64,000 bases of DNA, taken from Biscogniauxia marginata (taxonomy: Eukaryota > Ascomycota > Sordariomycetes > Xylariales > Xylariaceae). Under the pieces are notes generated by a model, which was given only the letters and a program-made list of their open reading frames with translations, was not told the DNA's origin and searched no databases. Location: NCBI GenBank assembly GCA_022695795.1, contig MU404103.1, forward strand, positions 1-64,000, read 5' to 3'. Shown here piece after piece: positions 1 through 12,000 of the stretch (its first letter is position 1; every line of letters starts with the position of its first letter). Position numbers and translations under genes: made by a program.

Positions 1-95
<95 letters not shown>
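1..95. repeat. (TTA)n microsatellite
   Basis: Uninterrupted TAT/ATT triplet repeat from the window edge to about 95, so its true length is unknown. Shorter (TTA)n runs directly touch foldback-element termini at 38250-38277 and 55258-55292, so the association here may not be accidental. Confidence 0.95.
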
Positions 96-97
<2 letters not shown>

Positions 98-102
98 TTT
101 AA

Positions 103-536
103 TATATTATATAAATAAATAAACAAAATAAACTTATAAATAAAATGGTTTTTTATATAAAATCGATTTTTTCAAAAATTTATAACTTTACATATAAAAA
201 TCGGAAAAATCTCAGACCTTTTTTTTAGTTATATAATTATATAGTTTAATTAAAATTAAAATAAAAAAAAATTAAAAGTGAAATATATAAAGAAATATAT
301 AAAAAGGTTTATACGTTTTATTATAATTTTAGTTTTTACGCGTTTTTTTTCGTGTTTTTTACTTTTATTTTTTATTTTATATTTTAATTAAACTATATAA
401 ATATATAATTAAAAACAAGTTCGATATTTTTCCGATTTTTATAAGTAAAGTTATAAATTTTCGAAAAAGTCGATTTTATATAAAAAACTATTTCGTTTAT
501 AAGCTTGTTTCATTTACTTGCTTATATAGTATATTA
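103..536. mobile_element. Foldback element FB1 (about 434 bp palindrome)
   Basis: The left arm (about 103-230) reads as the reverse complement of the right arm (about 410-536), with many C/T and G/A differences. Both arms carry a block around ATATAAAATCGATTTTT, then an ACTTTA-ATAAAAATCGG block. The same arms recur at 17484-18105, 18191-18630 and 55363-55802. No coding capacity is seen, so it looks like a MITE or foldback repeat. Its class is inferred from structure only. Confidence 0.75.
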
Positions 537-1213
537 AAAGAAATATTTAGTTTTTAAAATATAAAACTAAAAAAACGATTTAAATAATAATAATTATTTA
601 TTAATTTTAATATTACGTAAATAATTTTTAATAATTAAAATTATAAAATTTAGTTTATTTATTAATGTAACTTACTTGTTTATATAATATATTAACGTTT
701 TTTATAAATAAATAAGTTAGTTTTTAATTATTATTATTATTTAAATTATTTAATGTTATTTATATAATTTAAAATTAATTAAAACTCTTTAAAATTAAAA
801 TTATTAAATATTTTTTATTTAATAATTACTTTTTAAAACCTTTTTAATAATAATATTTTTAACTTATAAATTTTATTAATAATTTTATTAATAATTTAAT
901 TTAATTTTAAAAAGAAATAAACTTATTTTATAATAAAATAAAATAAAATAAATACTTTATAAATTAATATAAATATATCAGCTTTTCAAAAATTAATTTA
1001 TATTAAAATTAAAAAATTATAATGTTATTTATAAGTTAATAAATATTATAATAATATAAAAAAGTTTAAAATAATGTTTAATTTCTTAGTTTATTAATGA
1101 AAATATTAAAAATAAAAATAAAATAAAAATAAAATAGTTATTAAAGCCATTTTAACAGTTTAAATATAATAATAAAGTGTTTATTTATTATTTTATTATT
1201 AAATTATAATAAT

Positions 1214-1437
1214 AAACTATTTAATTTCTTATATAAAATCAAGTTTTTTAAATATTAATAACTTAATATATAAAAGTCGAAAAAATCTCGAATCTTTTTT
1301 TAATTATATAATTAAAAAAAGTTTAATTTTTTTAAAATTTTTATATATTAAGTTATTAATATTTAAAAACCTTAGTTTTATATAAAAATCTAATAATTCA
1401 CTCGTTTAAATGCCTTATTAACTTATAAACGACGTTA
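1214..1437. repeat. Smaller diverged foldback repeat
   Basis: Arms at about 1231-1275 and 1339-1384 are near-perfect reverse complements across the AATATTAATAACTTAATATA core. The outer sequence resembles the FB1 family (ATATAAAATC-AAG; CTCG near the end). Half of a related unit is seen at about 37545-37750. It is probably a second subfamily. Confidence 0.6.
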
Positions 1438-1507
1438 ATAATAATATATAAAGACTAAATAAATGTATCTTTTAAAGAGTCTTGTTAAATTTATTTATAT
1501 AGTATAG

Positions 1508-2514
1508 GGTGGTAATTAGCGCGCTTCACGGGTACCTGACAGGGTGTAAATTATTTCGCTCGATACCATACTAAGTTGCATTCCTAGGCGCATACTGCAG
1601 GTATGCCCATACAGACGAATGGCATAACCGGCCTCTGCCCTCTATATATTGTACATGCTTAATACTGCCTTTAGATTCTACATGGTAAATGACATAAGAT
1701 GTACGCAGCGTATTAGATGTCCTGTTTGTGAGTTTAAGACAAATTGATATGTATTGGCGAAGCGCCCGTCCGGTATTGAAACAACAGAGGCTCCGCTGTC
1801 AAGGTAAGCTTGGGTACCCTCTGTATACACTAACATGCTGGGATTTACTAGTTGGCAGATTGGCGGGGCCTCGCAAGCGAAGATGTCAGCGCGCGGCGCG
1901 TCCCGCCATTCAAGCACCAGCTCCACGGTTTGCATGATAAACCACGGTACCTTAGGCACGCAGGTTACGATATGCAACTGGAGAATTGTGGGATTCGCCT
2001 GCGCGTTCTTTAGCTCTTCATTACTTAGGTAGTTTAGCACCTACATATTACCTATCTGCTGTGTCATTGATAAATGAGACTATCGTCAATACTCTGCGAT
2101 TGCCCGTCGCTATATAACTGTCTGTAGTTAACGACCGACAGATGGCCGGTTGAAAAGCCATCCTGTCCGGTCCATTGAATACTTACCCGGATCGTCCAAG
2201 GATTAACATATGTGCTCCTCGGCAAGAGAACTACAAGCGGGGGATACGTGATATGACATGTGTCCCCCATAAACCTATCCGTAGCCGAGGGTCCCCATGA
2301 TCTGCGTCGTATGCCATACGTACATATGTATCCACGTACGCAACTAGCTAGGCTACCCGCATCGATCGAAGAGATGGATGTGACGGAAGAGTAATAGCAT
2401 CCATCTGGCAGTGAGCCGTATCTTCGTGAATTTGTTGAGTCCAAAAGCGGGTGGGAAACATAAACGTGTAGCGTTGACAAGGAAAGTCTATCAAACATAA
2501 ATACAAATCCCGGA
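1508..2514. other. Balanced-GC stretch without a recognised gene
   Basis: The composition is normal and two minus-strand open frames (2064-2498 and 1678-2040) follow bet3, but neither resembles a family I know. I could not join them by an in-frame intron. This could be the bet3 3' flank or a decayed gene next to the AT block. Confidence 0.5.
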
Positions 2515-3296
2515 TCAATCGTCCTCCGGTGGCAGCTCGTCGTCGATATATCGAATCAGAGAAATCCTCATCTCTGTGGTATCATTACCCCTCAAGACAT
2601 CGCTAATGAAATGCGCTTCAACCTGCATCTGCACCATCTCCAGCGCTCCTCGCAACACGCCGCAGAAAATGTTCGAGTACCAAAGTTCATCCTGTGCTCG
2701 ACCGTCGTCGGGAAGCTCAACGAAATCCGCGAGGGGGTTCTCATCGAATACGAGCGAAAATTGCTTGCTGTCGCTCGTCCAGTTCGTGATAGTAGGGGTG
2801 ATATTGAGGAAGATCTTGAAGCCGACCTGCCAACGAAAAAGAATATCAGCCGAGGTGAGTATTTCAGGCACATGTGAGATCTGGGACATGCAACATGCAT
2901 CATACCTTCGCAATCATGTCTGCCGTCTCTCGAAAGTTGCTGCATCGTCGCATTGTGTTGGACTTGGCAAGATAGTCCTCGATAAGCCGTAGTCCAATAT
3001 TATAGCCCATCCTATCCAGCTGCTTATTGACTTGGACGTAGTCGCCCTCGAAGTCTCTACACAACTGCGCGACTATCGTGCCGTAGGTTAGGATCACAAG
3101 CTCTGCATTGACCTTGTCAATGCGTGTCCTTCACGTTGAATTATCAGAACTACTATGCTATTATCGTCTAGGAAGCACGACTCGACTTACTTCCAGATCC
3201 TACAATCGTTTAGTACGACGGTTTTCAAGGCAAGGCTGGATGGAAATGTGGTATTACTCACTCCTCGCCCACACGGGCGGCCTTGCTCGATGACAT
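2515..3296 (-). CDS. bet3: TRAPP complex subunit Bet3 (TRAPPC3)
   Basis: Core subunit of the TRAPP tethering complexes, which act as the guanine-exchange factor for Ypt1 and tether vesicles in ER-Golgi traffic. Exons on the minus strand: 3296-3262, 3199-3191, 3128-2906 and 2826-2515, giving 192 residues, the usual family length. The second exon is only 9 nt and restores the conserved EEIWK segment. Visible landmarks are LTYGTIVAQLC, the GYNIGLRLIEDYLA helix, the RCSNFRETADMIAKV block with the conserved, in other species acylated, cysteine (about C77), NITPTITNW, and the C-terminal CGVLRGALEMVQM block. One extra residue sits just before the conserved Cys (TMRRC). The start gives MSSSKAARVGEE, typical of fungal Bet3. 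Divergent from the U5-40K gene 591 bp away. Confidence 0.96.
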
Positions 3297-3887
3297 GCTC
3301 GAAGGACGAGCTGTGGAATCGAGTCTTATCAGGTCATTGACGTCTTTTTATTTCTCTTTGAGGCTATGTCTCAGCGAGCTTCATGCGCGTTAGTCAAGAA
3401 GCTGGCCTCTTGTACGGACCTGCACTCACTTGAATGCACGAAGGGTAGGACCGGCAGTACTTTAGGCGGTGAAAGGATTGCGATAAGCGAGGGGTCGGTA
3501 CATGGTACCCACCTACCCGCTAGGTACCTACATGTAGTAGGTACCTACCTACTATGGATAACCTCCGGGCAACCACCGACTTAGCGGAAGGAAAATCATT
3601 CATCCGCTACAGCTTTATTTAAGGTTCTTGCAGTACCTACTAGTACTACTAACTTACATACCTAATAGTAGGAGTTACTACCTACGTACTGCCTAATGCC
3701 TACTCTATCTGCAGCTCCAATACAGACACCGTATAAGCCTGATGATGCTACTACAGATCAGACATACGACCACTCAATATCACGGTAATTTCCACGTGAA
3801 GCATTAGCAATCTAGTTTCGCCACATAAATAAATAAAACCCCTCCCATTTTCAGCTGGCCAACCTGTCAACAGCACCAGGCAAGGCC
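3297..3887. promoter_or_regulatory. Shared promoter region of bet3 and U5-40K gene, with GTACCTA repeats
   Basis: Head-to-head intergenic region. Between about 3495 and 3710 it is crowded with GGTACCTA, TAGGTACC and CCTACTAG variants in both orientations. Similar clusters appear at 12080-12130, 13436-13530, 20876-20910 and 27460-27480, so the motif is a dispersed intergenic sequence and not specific to this promoter. No TATA box is assigned. Confidence 0.5.
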
Positions 3888-5127
3888 ATGTCTGCCGAAA
3901 AGAGGCCCGCCTCCGACGACCCAGGCGCCGGTCAGCTGGTCGTCAAGAGGCAGAAACCGGGGACAAGCACTGCGCTGGCACGACGCGATGGTGCTTCCGG
4001 TACTAGTGCTCTCGTACTGTCAGTACGTTTTGGATCACGTCTCAATTATAACCCCTGTATTAACGGACCTGGCGCTTTTAGTCTATACGAACAAGCAACC
4101 TCGAGGCACCTTTAATGGAGCTTGCGGGACACTCGGGGGAGGTGTTTTCTGCTAGATTCAACCCTACAGGAGGTCTAATAGCCTCTGGGTCTATGGACAG
4201 GAGTATTTGTGAGTTACCTTTAGGCAGTATAGATCACAACATATCTCTTTACTGACTAGCAGTGTAGTGCTGTGGAACTCCTCTGGCGGGTGCGAAAATT
4301 ATGGCGTATTAACGGGCCACCGAGGCGCTGTCTTAGATCTACAATGGTCTCGCGATTCCGAAATATTGTATTCTGCTTCGGCCGATATGCATCTGGCAAG
4401 TTGGGACCTGAGCTCAGGGGCTAGAATCAGACGCTACATAGGTCACGAAGAAGTCATCAACGCTATGGACGTCAGCAAACGAGGCGAGGAGTTATTGGTC
4501 AGCGCAAGCGATGATGGCACAATCGGCATATGGGACCCTCGAACGAAAAACGCGGCGGATCACATCGAGACGGAATTCCCTATAACCGCAGTCGCTGTAG
4601 CAGAAGCAGGCAACGAGATCTACTCCGGTGGTATCGACAACGACATCAAGGTCTGGGACCTGCGAAAGAAGGCGGTCGTATACGCTATGCTGGGCCATAA
4701 CGACACGGTAACTAGTTTGCGTGTATCACCCGATTCGCAGTCACTCTTGTCCTACTCGCACGACTCTACAGCGAAGACCTGGGACATCCGACCCTTCGCA
4801 CCGACCGAGAGACACATCCGCACCTTCGACGGCGCCCAGATGGGCATTGAAAAGAATCTGGTCCGCGCAAGTTGGGATAATATGGGAAAGAAGATTGCTG
4901 TCGGTGCTGGCGACGGCACCGTGGTTATCTGGTCGAATGACAACGGCAAGCTCTTGTATAAGCTTCCAGGTCATAAAGGCACCGTTAACTGTGCCGAATT
5001 TACACCTAATGACGAGCCCATAAGTGAGTTCTTGACAGTCAGATGCCGTGACGGTCTGTGTACTAATGTTGTTATAGTCCTATCGGCGTCTTCCGACCGC
5101 AGAATGTTGCTCGGCGAATTGCGATAA
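3888..5127 (+). CDS. U5 snRNP-specific 40 kDa WD40 protein (SNRNP40 / Spf38-Cwf17 type)
   Basis: Spliceosomal WD40 propeller that associates with Prp8 in the U5 snRNP. Exons: 3888-4022, 4082-4208, 4268-5023 and 5078-5127, giving 355 residues. The N-terminus is a short charged tail with LVVKRQKP, matching the basic KRP-type segment of this family. Repeats follow with ELAGHSGEVFSARFNPTG, GHRGAVLDLQWSRDSE, GSDDGT-like ASDDGTIGIWDPR, SGGIDNDIKVWDLR (a family hallmark), WDIRPFAP, and a terminal SASSDRRMLLGELR. The second intron needs the acceptor ending at 4267 to keep the frame; the nearer CAG at 4262 would introduce a stop. All introns are about 55-60 nt. Confidence 0.95.
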
Positions 5128-5740
5128 TCTTTCAAACAGGGAGGGGGAAGGGACCAAGGATCAAACTCTCAATGGCCCAAATAAATACATCGTTAGACAG
5201 TTCTAGTCGAATCGGGGCCGCGGAGAAGTCCTTGCAAATTGAGAGAGCTTTCTAAGGTGAGATGGAACCAAGTAGCATCGTGGTCCACTCCACTAGACCT
5301 GGGATACAAAAGGAACCTTAAGCCGGCCTACAGCTCCAAAATCCTATGGTGCAATGTGACTACTGGTTAGGGTTGAAGTAAAGCGTGCAGAAGTCCTAGC
5401 GAGTAAACTCGAGAGGTCCGAGGAGCATCATATTTGACTGATGCTTGTTGTCGATGAATACGGGACCTTTGTAGTGGGCATTTGGCCATCAAACGGGGCC
5501 CTTCCAGGCACCCAAAGTGTCCTGAAACTGGACTATACCTTATGTAGCTGAACGAGTGACGGCCTATGTGGTTGAGAAAGCACTGGATATGAGAATGTCG
5601 CAAGAAGAGATACTTATTATCTCTCTGATCAGGATTGTCAATAGCGAACGGCTCTACGTGTAGTCTCGTAGTTTAAATCTTAGTTGATGGCAGCCTTAGA
5701 TGCTTTAATCATCATAGGTAATTTCAAGTTATGAGGTAAA
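5128..5740. other. 3' flank of U5-40K gene, no gene seen
   Basis: Normal composition. A 78-codon minus-strand frame at 5367-5603 has no recognisable features. Most likely 3' UTR and spacer leading to the AT block. Confidence 0.5.
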
Positions 5741-6140
5741 TTATACACAATTCATCTCCTTTTATATAAGGCTAAGTAAGATGGATATTTAACATAAAAT
5801 TTTCTTTTCTTTTCCCTTTTTTCTTTTAAATATAAATTATATATAATTGCCTTTTTTAATTAATTAATTATTATTATAAAATAATATTAAATTTAATAAA
5901 AAAAATAATAAAAAATAATGAAATTAAAAAATTTATATATATTTAAATTATATAAATAATTTTAATAATAATTTTTAAATTTTCTTTTTTAAACTTTTTA
6001 TAATTTAAATAAATATAATTATTAACTTTATTTTTCATATTATATAAAAAATAATAAAACTCTTTTTAAAAACCTTTTTTTAACTTTATAACTTTTTTAT
6101 TATAATATAAATACTTTTAAGTGGAAATATAACTTACTTG
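5741..6140. other. Small AT-rich block
   Basis: Abrupt switch to over 80% A+T by eye with no coding frame, and back to normal at about 6130. Probably a RIP-mutated repeat relic; I could not assign it to an element. Confidence 0.65.
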
Positions 6141-7378
6141 ATAGTAACTAGATCTATATCCAGGTATTTAAATCAATCCGAAACAATCGTCTCCTGTCGG
6201 GACCCCTGCGCCGTGGGCGACTTCAAAGGTCTCAAACATCACAGCGGCCTGTCAGAGAATTCGGTCGCTTCTACGGCCAATTGGTAGATCTTGGTTGATC
6301 TATGTCTCTATTTCTGCACGGAAGACGCGTCTGTTCTGCAACCCCCTGGCCGGATCTCTGCTTTGTGCATTTCACAAACTCCTTTTCGTGTTCCACTAAT
6401 TCGGCACCACCACACCATCGTGGGCTTTGGCGTTTCCCTAATCCTCCTGGGTCAAGCAGAGCAAGGGTCGTTAGCCAACCAGAGATGAGACCAGCCGCAG
6501 GACCCCCCGGATTCTGCTGCTCATCCGAACAAGTTCATCCGCCCATCCAACCATTCGTCCATTCGTTTGTCCCATCCACGAGATGCCGCCCATGTTAGGT
6601 GACGTCCCGAACTTCACCACTCACACCACATTCTCTCTCGTTTCCCGTGATGGTTGCCTCCTTGGCGTTTCCTGTCGCTACCTCTTGCTCGTTCCCTAGC
6701 TGTACAATGATGTTTTATCTCAAGTTGTCCACTCTATTCTGATGTCCCCATTGACGCCCATTTGAGGCTGTTGGAGGTTATCGTACCGTAGATCCATGGT
6801 TCTAGGTAACTTATCTCTCGTTTAACCAAGAAATCCTCCCTCGCCGTGCAGTCAGTAGGCTTGGTCGGCAGCTCTGTGAGCCTGACCTCGAGTTCTTCAA
6901 CTGTCGATTAATCATATACTTTTCGCTTCGATTCATTCGTTTTACTCAAATTTACTTTGGCCGGACCTCACCCTTCCCTTCTTTTTATTCATCAAATACG
7001 GAACAAGACGTTGCATCTGCACAATTACCTACATATCGATCTATCCACCCCGAGAGGCTGCAGGTAACCGATTGCTTGCTCATCAAGTCCCACCCGGCAT
7101 CGATTCGTCAGGAGGCATCCTAACTCGAAACCTGAACCGACGCGACCTCTTGTAGTACGAGAATACGGATTTCAATAGCCTATTGATTTCATTGTCGACA
7201 CGAACGCTTCCGTATTGCTGTTATTATCACGTCTGTCCAGTTATACTGTCGTGGCTTATCCCTATCACCCTACACCATCGAGGCGAACGAACAAGAGCAT
7301 GAATAGCCCCGGCGACCGATAAAACCCACCTTGACGTTTGAAAATCACATAGCACCATCGAGTAAATCGGCTTCGCAC
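6141..7378. promoter_or_regulatory. Promoter and long 5' leader of the two-TM protein gene
   Basis: Pyrimidine-rich tracts (for example 6950-7000 and 7230-7280) are typical of fungal promoters and transcription starts. Short frames at 6291-6598 overlap in different phases and show no conserved protein text. No separate gene is supported. Confidence 0.45.
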
Positions 7379-9096
7379 ATGGACTTCATCCGGACGAACG
7401 TGCTGCCCAGGAGAGGAGAGCCGTCAAGGGGACAGGCGCCAGATATGGAACAGCAGAGCGACAGACCGGACATGGTGGAGCAGCCGCAGCCGCAGCCGCA
7501 GCCGCAACCAGAACTGCAGAACCGTCGTGGACGACCGATCCTGCGTTCTCTATTCACGAGGGAGTCAGATCCGGGGAGACGGGATAATCGGAGAACGAAC
7601 GGCAACCATGGACCCACTAGCGACGGCGACGACAGCCCCAAGACACCACGTTTTAACTTAGGGATGCCTTCTACCCGCATCCGCCTACCCAGCCTAGCCC
7701 GGACGAGGGAGCGAGGATCTTCGCGTCTGCCCTCGCGCGACCGCAGCAACCGGCCGGCGCAACCTAACCCTCGGGGCGCATCGGGCCCCCAAACGGCGAT
7801 TGGACAAGCCCCGACTGAGGCTCAAACGGAACGTTCCCATAGGACCGAAGACACGGAAGGTCGCAGACGGTTTAGAGGGACGGATCCGGCAGAACTGCAG
7901 CTGGCCGACCTAGCGGAGGATGGGAGACGGCGGCGGCACCATCACCACCATAGCCGACGGAATGGGCCTGATAGCTCACGGAGACGAAGACACGAACATC
8001 AAGACCCGCCGTCGAGGTTCCTATTTTGCTTCCCGTGGATCGAGTCGAATCGTATGAGATCTCAAGTCTTGCGCTGTTTTGTGTCGGGCATGTTCTTGAT
8101 GCTTATGCTCTCCGTTTGTGAGTACCCTCTCATATGTTCCTTATTTTAACTCCAACACAATCCCAAGCACTCGACCTCCGTCACACATAATCATCACCCA
8201 TCAACTTCATGCCCCCGCTATGATGCAACTTGATTCGACTTGGGTGGTTGATATTACGCACGTGATGTATACCAAGAAGAAAAAAAATGGTTCGATCACT
8301 AACGCAGATTCCCCTTAGATCTCGGCCTCTCGTTAACCAAGAATATCAACTCGAGCGAATTCACGATCCTGCTGATCCTCGTGATCCTCGCCACGACTAT
8401 TTTCTTCTGCCACGGGCTCGTGCGTGTGTGCCTGCTGATCCTGCGGCCCCGCGACGAGGAGCGCGCTCGCTCCCAGCTGCCCCAGTACTACGGCCCGGGT
8501 GGCTACGCGGTCCCGCGTCGGCCCATACGCGTTGTGCTCGCCCGCGACGAGGAGGCTGCCGGCATCGACAGCGAGACCAGCAAGCTGCAACCTCCGGCAT
8601 ACGGACTGTGGAGGGAGAGTGTGGTATGTCGGGTGTTTTTTTTGGGGGGGTTTTTTTTTGTTTTTCTTTTCTTTCGGTTGCCTCACTCATCTTCCCCATT
8701 TTCTCACCTATTCTCTTCTACTACCCTTCTTTTGTCTTCCCGTGTCTTATGTTTGCACAGAAGTGAAGTTCGGTACATATGCTAACCCTACCGGTAAATT
8801 CGCAGCGCGTTGACCCCGACCGCATCTACTGGCAGCGCAATGAGCAGCACCAGCCCTCGGACAACGACGACGACGAGCGCGAGAGCTCGGAGCCCAGACA
8901 GCCACGGCCGCCATCGTACGCCTCAGATGACGGCGTAGAGTACGTCGTCGAGGCGCGGCCAAGATCCATAGTCCCCACCACAGATACCGTGCACATACAG
9001 CAACAAGCCCACCCGTCCGAAGCTAGCAGTAGGACGAGTGAGTGGCCAGGGGGGCTTGGTGTCGGCAGTGGCGGTGGCAGTAACAGCCGGTGGTGA
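7379..9096 (+). CDS. Conserved fungal two-TM protein with PPxYG-WR-SV motif
   Basis: Function unknown. Exons: 7379-8117, 8319-8623 and 8806-9096, 444 residues. Residues 1-225 are polar and low complexity: a PQ-repeat from (CAGCCG)n at about 7481-7507, many Arg/Ser, and a five-His run. Two hydrophobic segments follow, VLRCFVSGMFLMLMLSV at the exon 1 end and FTILLILVILATTIFF in exon 2, so it is probably a membrane protein. Next comes PPAYGLWRESV, split by intron 2 from RVDPDRIYWQRN. I remember this PPxYG-x-WR-x-SVR-x-DP text from uncharacterised proteins of many filamentous ascomycetes. The tail is acidic, then Gly/Ser rich. The first ATG after an in-frame stop-free leader is chosen. The 201-nt first intron is long for this window. 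Confidence 0.8.
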
Positions 9097-12000
9097 CGAT
9101 GCGGGCAGACAGTTAGAGAGAGAGACAGGGTGAAGTCCTTTCACCTACCCGCGTATTGCGATGGGGTTGGAGGGGGGCGCGGGGTCGGGATTGGTACATT
9201 ATTGTGTTTTGTAAGAACAGCGTATAACACCGTGGGTGGCTCGGAAAACTGGACGAACCGAGACGCCGTGCATACAATATACGCCCGGCATCGCATGCGG
9301 CCGATCTGTCTGTCTCTTCTATTATAAGGGCTGTTTGTATACGGTATATGTAATGGTATGGTGCCACGACATACGTCTCGGATCCTACCTTGCCTTACCT
9401 CACCTTACCCTCGACCAGTTCGGCCAGGCAGTTTATTCCTTTTCCCCCCTTTTTACTATGTCTTAATCATCGCTTTCTATGGAAGGATGATTTGGCGATT
9501 GGGCTACTCAATTTCCTCCTTTTCCCCCTCTCCCATCACGGGACGGAGGGTGGGCTAAGTTCGGGTTAGGTCAGGTCAGGCAGTTAAAAACCCACAGTAG
9601 TATAGCACTGGCGCTGGGGAGTTTTCAATGGTGTTTATTGGTTTTTTTCCCCCCCACCACAACAGGATCAATCCATATAAGAAAACAAGAGAAATCCTTC
9701 ATGTTTAGGTATTTGTGAAAGAAAAGAAAGAAAAAAAGGGCCTTTTTATTTCTTCCGTGATAGCTTTTTATTTGTCTCGTTCAAACAATGAAGGAAAGGA
9801 AAGGGGATTGAATGGCTGGCTCTCGTTAGCTAGATATGTGTAATATTATATGTAGATTACGCAGGTAACAAAATATATCAAAACATACAAACATCAAAGG
9901 AAAGGAGTGCTATACTATCTAGGCGAATTCGCTATCGTACGTATATGCTGACATCAAAAATGGTATACTTATTTAACCTATGCTCAGCGATATTGGTTTT
10001 CGTCTCATCTCTAACTTCATATGGGGGCTCTGGATTTGCGTTCTAGATGACACGTCTTACATGTGCTTCCTTGTCTCTTATTTGGTGTAGCATATATAGG
10101 AACCACTGGCTAAAGTTTCCCAGATCGTGAGGCTTTGTATGACCTTTTTTTTTTCTCCTCTTGCACATCATAGCATAGGTTTTATCTCCTATCATTAGCG
10201 TTATTCCTATTCCCCCGAATATTCACGTATACCTAGGGCATGGTCAGATAGTAGGTAGTCTCTTTGTGTAATTTAGCCAACGAGAAAATATTAAATGCGG
10301 AAGACGCCTGCCGGGTTCTCGATTTATCTAAGTTATCTGTCAGCCGTCCAAAAAGGGTACTTGGAATCACCCAAAACGCCGCGTATATATGCACTCCGGA
10401 TGCCTAGGTAGGTCCGTTGTTTGGTCTCGTAAAACCACGGACGGTATACAAATTGTAGATCGAACACCTGCCGTAAGGACGATCTGGTAGCTAACCGACC
10501 TATCTAATGTAGAACCAAGGCCTAGGCGTCTGGGGCGAATGCAAGAGGGAGGATAAACCGGATTTCTTGGGAAGTTTTACGGGGCAAGTAGAAAGTGGGT
10601 AAGAAGCTAGGTTACGTAGAAATGTGGTGGGCTTATGTAGAGCTAAAGGGGGATTTATAGCCTCGATCATGGTGCTCATGTGGCCTAGCTGTGTAGTTCG
10701 ATGGGTCCAGTTGGGAGCGTTATTGGTGTGTTTGGTTGCTTCCACTTTACATATTGGTGGTTGCCTCCATGCTTGTAAGATATGTAGCCGGTCACCGATT
10801 CACAATGCCCCAAGTACAGTACGGTCTAGACTTGATGATTTCGACTCTATCTACGAGACTCGGACTATCGAAGTATGACTATTCCATATTCATCACATAT
10901 ACTACAAGTATATCACAAGTTGATCCTTAAACTACTGTACAGTAATAAGTAGGGCAAAAGGAAAAATTGAAATGAAAATACCAACACCCACTCCCTAGAA
11001 TCGATGGACGTGTGATGGTGATGGGAACAGACATATGGTTATTACACAGTTACATACTGGAGTGGATCTGGTCCTGCCTGTTATTTGAAAGTCTAGCCGG
11101 GTATGCCGAAACGAAGGATGGGATATCCTGCTTGTCTAATAAAAACCGTCACAGCCTCGTGGGCACGAATCTCGGTGATCATGGCTGAGAAAACAGCAAG
11201 AAATCCCCCTCTTACGGTACACCAACCAACATGCTAATGCCTAGACAGATTTGGGTAGGTATATATATATATGTATTATGTTGCTCTTACATAGGTACAT
11301 TGTGGCCCTCACGATTTCCTAGCTCCACCCCCACAGAAGTCCTTCCGTGATGTTACCGTTGTATAGAGCGCACGGATATTTACTGTTCTACATATTTCAT
11401 TCTGATTTATTTTCCTGTATCTCGGTAATACATGTTTGGAAGGATGCCACATGCTGTACACTGCAGCCATGCGAACATATGCCGTCCTCGTCGAGATCTT
11501 GTTGGGATAGGTAGTTCTCTTGGGCCTCGATCTACTCCCGCTTCTGCGGGCGTAAGAAACCCGCGGACTTTCTTACTTGATTGCTTGCCTATCTGCCTAC
11601 CTGCCAAGCCTAATGCGACGCAACGTGCTGCGATGCGATGCGATGCAGACGCCCTTAGTTGCGATGACGTTGTGATTGGACAGTTTCGGCGTGGGAGGAC
11701 CCCTGAACGATCACGCATTACGCTGCACCAGGCTGATAGGTTCCTTATTTCCTTGGGAGGGACGGGGAGACGGCGGCAGCAATTGCATAAGTACTTTACG
11801 GACTTGGCTAGGAAAGGACTGGCTTACGTTGGGCAGTTGTTGGAACGCAACGCACTGCATAATATGTACTACTTACTACCTATGTAGAGGATATTTAGAT
11901 TAAAGATGCAAAGTTGAATGCATGAGCGGCCCAGCCAGCCTCTTTCTCTTCTGCCATGTGGTCAAGTATACTAAAAATCTAGTTATTAAACTAGGCCCCC

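Larger units (their letters stand above)
1..1507. other. AT-rich, RIP-like repeat block
   Basis: Almost pure A+T with scattered CG, no open frame of note, and an abrupt switch to balanced composition near 1508. The text resembles other AT blocks in the window: the 540-660 stretch recurs in altered form at 18640-18800. This fits repeated DNA mutated C:G to T:A. It contains a microsatellite and two palindromic repeats listed separately. No gene is visible. Confidence 0.8.

Noticed and set aside
1678..2498. Two minus-strand frames (120 and 144 codons) after bet3 as a gene
   Set aside because: The text is not recognised, one starts only with GTG, and no in-frame intron joins them. Left as unexplained sequence.
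11432..11887. 151-codon frame as a gene
   Set aside because: Arg-rich, repetitive text, overlapped by other frames on both strands, no motif and no flanking exons.
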